DNA of 29,670 nucleotides from a virus. Shown piece after piece: positions 27,661 through 29,670 of the stretch. The notes under the pieces were generated by a model, which saw only the letters and a program-made list of their open reading frames with translations, ran no database searches and was not told where the DNA came from. The stretch lies in the IMG/VR virus record IMGVR_UViG_3300018083_000098, positions 1 through 29,670 of that record; one strand, given 5' to 3'. Position numbers and translations under genes: made by a program. Position 1 is the first letter of the stretch, and the number at the start of each line of letters is the position of its first letter.

Positions 27661-28160
27661 TATTCAGCAGGCTCATCTGCTGGAGGTGCTTCTACAGCAT
27701 CTACTCCACCACTTAAAGTAACGGTAGTTGCTAAAGGAATAGTCAGGCCGTCACCAGTGAATGATACCATATTATCGGCATATTCTAAATTCCATGAATC
27801 AGTAACTGCTTGTACAGTAAGTAAGCCATCGAAAATTAAGGCAATACTATTTCCAATCACTCCTGCGGTTACTGCTGTAAAAACATTTGGACCTAGGGTA
27901 GCTGTAGCTGCAACTGCTTCTGATGGAACAACTGGTGGTATTAAATCATCTTTAGTTAATACTACAGATACAAGATGCCCTTCTGGCTCTAAAGACATAT
28001 AAGATATTTCAATAGTTCCATCGGAGTTTATTTTAAGTCCTACGATAGTACCTGTTGCTCCTTTGTATGAAAATTGACTTCCTACTTTAAGGTCGTCAGC
28101 AGGAATCTTGGCTGTCATAACTGTTGGTTTTTTAACTACTGGTTTTTTTGAGTGTGTCAT
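27660..28160 (-). CDS. Virion-like protein with repeated beta/Ig-like domain, 166 residues
   Basis: The N-terminus is basic (MTHSKKPVVKKPTVMTAKIP), then a small SH3-like beta segment (VGSQFSYKGATGTIVGLKI), then a C-terminal domain TATLGPNVFTAVTAGVIGNS, IALIFDGLLTV, TVTLSGGVDAVE. The GPN..FTA..AG..GNSI....LSGG pattern is common in phage structural proteins (tail and appendage domains). AAGGAG precedes the ATG by 6 nt. Probably a minor tail or fibre-associated protein. Confidence 0.6.
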   Translation of the reverse strand: MTHSKKPVVKKPTVMTAKIPADDLKVGSQFSYKGATGTIVGLKINSDGTIEISYMSLEPEGHLVSVVLTKDDLIPPVVPSEAVAATATLGPNVFTAVTAGVIGNSIALIFDGLLTVQAVTDSWNLEYADNMVSFTGDGLTIPLATTVTLSGGVDAVEAPPADEPAE

Positions 28161-28170
28161 ATTATCTCCT

Positions 28171-28368
28171 TTAAAAATGTATTATTTGCCAATCATCTTC
28201 TGGTTCGCAGTTCATGTCTATTAGTTTAGCATCTGGGTCATTTATATCCTGTGCTAAATAAGTATTGCCATCTTCTTCCATAAATACATGGACAGTTACT
28301 GGTCGCCAGTTTTTACGGCGAACTTTATGTCCTTCAACTAATTTTTCAATGGCATCAAGTTTATTTAT
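28171..28368 (-). CDS. Tad2/DUF2829-like protein, no canonical start codon
   Basis: The frame closes with TAA at 28171 and reads KLDAIEKLVEGHKVRRKNWR, then VTVHVFMEEDGNTYLAQDI and EPEDDWQIIHF. This fits the Thoeris anti-defence 2-like domain (EA...L..GK.VRR..W .... D......DW.I). There is no ATG, GTG or TTG before it in frame; an ATA at 28368 lies 7 nt after GGAG and gives 65 residues, overlapping the fibre stop by 8 nt. Known of the family: Tad2 sequesters a cyclic signalling nucleotide of the Thoeris defence. The remote, shorter sequence leaves room for doubt. Confidence 0.6.
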   Translation of the reverse strand: MNKLDAIEKLVEGHKVRRKNWRPVTVHVFMEEDGNTYLAQDINDPDAKLIDMNCEPEDDWQIIHF

Positions 28369-29670
28369 TTGCTCTCTCCAATTTCCTCATTCTTCCAAGT
28401 AAATCAGCAATTTGTTTACTTAGCTTGCTGATAGTTTTTTTCTGGGATTCTACTTCTGCTGACATTAGTAGCACGTCATTACCCCACGATAAAACACCTG
28501 CTCCGTTAGTTTTTAACACTTGGCCATTACCGCCAAATCCCGGATTAGTGCTACTTATAATTGCAGTTCTTCCAGCATTAAATTCTGTAGTGGTTACCTT
28601 TCCTTGATATTCCCAAGTCGTACCATTTGAAATATAGGTAGCTACCCATCCTGTAGGCACAGACTGATTAATTCCTGGGTGATTAGTTCTATCTCCACCA
28701 ACAGCAGTTCCCCAAGTAGATTCAACATAGACATAAAATGCACTACCGTTTGCTCTAATGGCAGGAGTGTAAACACAGCATCCGTTACCACCAGCGAAGT
28801 TGGCATTAGCTTGGCGAATACCATTGTTGCCTGCCGGAAGTGCTGATGGGTTATTTCCTGCACCTGCCTGTCCACCATAATACCAAACAGGAGTGTTATG
28901 CATTCTAAATGATTCTTGTCCTAGTCTATTTAAATTACCGTTACCGATAATATCGACTCCGCCGGGGCCTGCGACTAAAGTGTCAGCAACATTTACAGTT
29001 CCAGACTCGTTAACCCAAAATTTATTTGTAAGAGTTATTATTCCGCCAGCAGTTGGATTAGGGTCTGTCGTTAAAATTAAATCAGTAGCAGTTTTTTGCC
29101 ATCTGAAGGCAGAACTTGTATTAGAGCCTCTTATATTATTACCACCAGCACCAGTCCCATCAGGGCCATAATAACAATCCCAGCAATCCCAGATATTATC
29201 ATGTGTCCAATTTAAAAAATGTCTCTGCGGATAAACGTCTGAATCAGTATTCCATGATTGATGAGGCCCACCAGCATTTCCATTAGGCCCTGTTAAAGTT
29301 ATTCTTGCAACACCAGTATTAGCTGCTGCGGCAGCTGCTTGAACAGTTCCAAAAATAGCATCTCCATTTACATGAAGATAAGTTTGCGGAGTATTGGTAT
29401 TTATCCCTAGCCTTCCTCTAGCGGTTAATCTCATTACTTCTTTAGTGTTCCAAAGAGAATTTCCCCAAGTTGTCCATAATATATCAGCGTTGTTTGCCAT
29501 AGCAGGCTTAGTGGTAAGGTGTGATGATTCAACAGCTTTAATTTCTACTTTCATTCCTGCAAATGCATTGGCAAAAGAATTTCCACTTACGTGTCCGATA
29601 GCTCTTGTGCCAACTTCAGCGACATTATGTTGGGAATTATTTGCATGAAAGGAAGTTATAATATTCCCAT
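28361..29670 (-). CDS. Tail fibre / receptor-binding protein (5' end beyond window)
   Basis: The frame is open from the right edge to TAA at 28361, about 436 codons; an internal ATG at 29554 is not needed as a start. It contains repeats of the trimeric appendage type (RGRLGINTNTPQTYLHVNGDA), Gly/Asn-rich beta segments (GGAGAGNNPSALPAGNNGIR-like stretches) and a C-terminal coiled coil (AEVESQKKTISKLSKQIADL then LGRMRKLERANK). Typical for a distal fibre that recognises the host. No S74 peptidase signature is seen. The small anti-defence-like gene overlaps its stop. Confidence 0.75.
   Translation of the reverse strand, partial: GNIITSFHANNSQHNVAEVGTRAIGHVSGNSFANAFAGMKVEIKAVESSHLTTKPAMANNADILWTTWGNSLWNTKEVMRLTARGRLGINTNTPQTYLHVNGDAIFGTVQAAAAAANTGVARITLTGPNGNAGGPHQSWNTDSDVYPQRHFLNWTHDNIWDCWDCYYGPDGTGAGGNNIRGSNTSSAFRWQKTATDLILTTDPNPTAGGIITLTNKFWVNESGTVNVADTLVAGPGGVDIIGNGNLNRLGQESFRMHNTPVWYYGGQAGAGNNPSALPAGNNGIRQANANFAGGNGCCVYTPAIRANGSAFYVYVESTWGTAVGGDRTNHPGINQSVPTGWVATYISNGTTWEYQGKVTTTEFNAGRTAIISSTNPGFGGNGQVLKTNGAGVLSWGNDVLLMSAEVESQKKTISKLSKQIADLLGRMRKLERANK

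Noticed and set aside
1-29670. CRISPR arrays, insertion sequences, diversity-generating retroelement or rRNA
   Set aside because: No spaced identical repeats, transposase, reverse transcriptase or rRNA sequence was seen on either strand.

Overview
The window is a stretch of a tailed double-stranded DNA phage (or prophage) genome. There are no ribosomal RNAs and no housekeeping genes, and I recognised no tRNA. Genes are tightly packed, often overlap by 1-8 nt (ATGA, GTGA, TAATG junctions), and mostly carry GGAG/AAGGAG ribosome-binding sites. The DNA is AT-rich. A tail tube protein, a frameshifted G/GT tail chaperone pair and a tape measure protein, with no visible sheath gene, point to a siphovirus-like particle. 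The head genes resemble the Mu-type module: Gp29-like portal, F/gp7-like head protein, gpI-like protease-scaffold and Gp36-like connector. Strong Shine-Dalgarno use argues against a Bacteroidetes host; otherwise the host cannot be named.

Layout. (1) 1-15867, all leftward, is one late block. Read from its upstream end it encodes a predicted DNA base-hypermodification cassette: ParB-like protein, TET/JBP dioxygenase, GNAT, class II glutamine amidotransferase, amino-acid:DNA transferase-like protein and 5-hmdU DNA kinase. TerS, TerL, portal, head protein, protease-scaffold, decoration protein and major capsid follow. Then come connector and tail-completion genes interleaved with tiny zinc-ribbon and membrane peptides, the tail tube, G/GT, and a tape measure running off the left edge. 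Two GIY-YIG homing endonucleases sit in this block, one after the portal and one after the capsid gene. (2) 15868-18583 is a control region rich in hairpins and CTAG sites. It holds one rightward unknown gene and a leftward series of small genes, each preceded by a terminator-like hairpin whose U-tract runs straight into the next Shine-Dalgarno. (3) 18584-25082, rightward, is replication and recombination: ERF annealing protein, SSB-like protein ending DIPF, T5orf172-type nuclease domain, replication initiator with internal iterons, RecA-fold ATPase, primase-like protein and YqaJ exonuclease, followed by a run of small unknown genes. (4) 25090-29670, leftward, has two paralogous GGPGSGPN proteins, a VRR-NUC nuclease, secreted and membrane peptides that could serve lysis or the envelope, a virion-like Ala/Val-rich protein, a probable Tad2-like anti-defence protein lacking a normal start codon, and a tail fibre running off the right edge.

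The modification cassette is the most exciting system. The enzymes read as a route that hydroxylates a 5-methylpyrimidine in finished DNA (most likely thymine to 5-hmU), phosphorylates it, replaces the phosphate with an amino compound, and possibly amidates or acylates that adduct. It lies directly upstream of the terminase genes, so modification would be made just before packaging and could protect the genome from host nucleases. The pieces belong to families predicted or shown in other phages; this exact set and its end product are not something I can match to a known phage.
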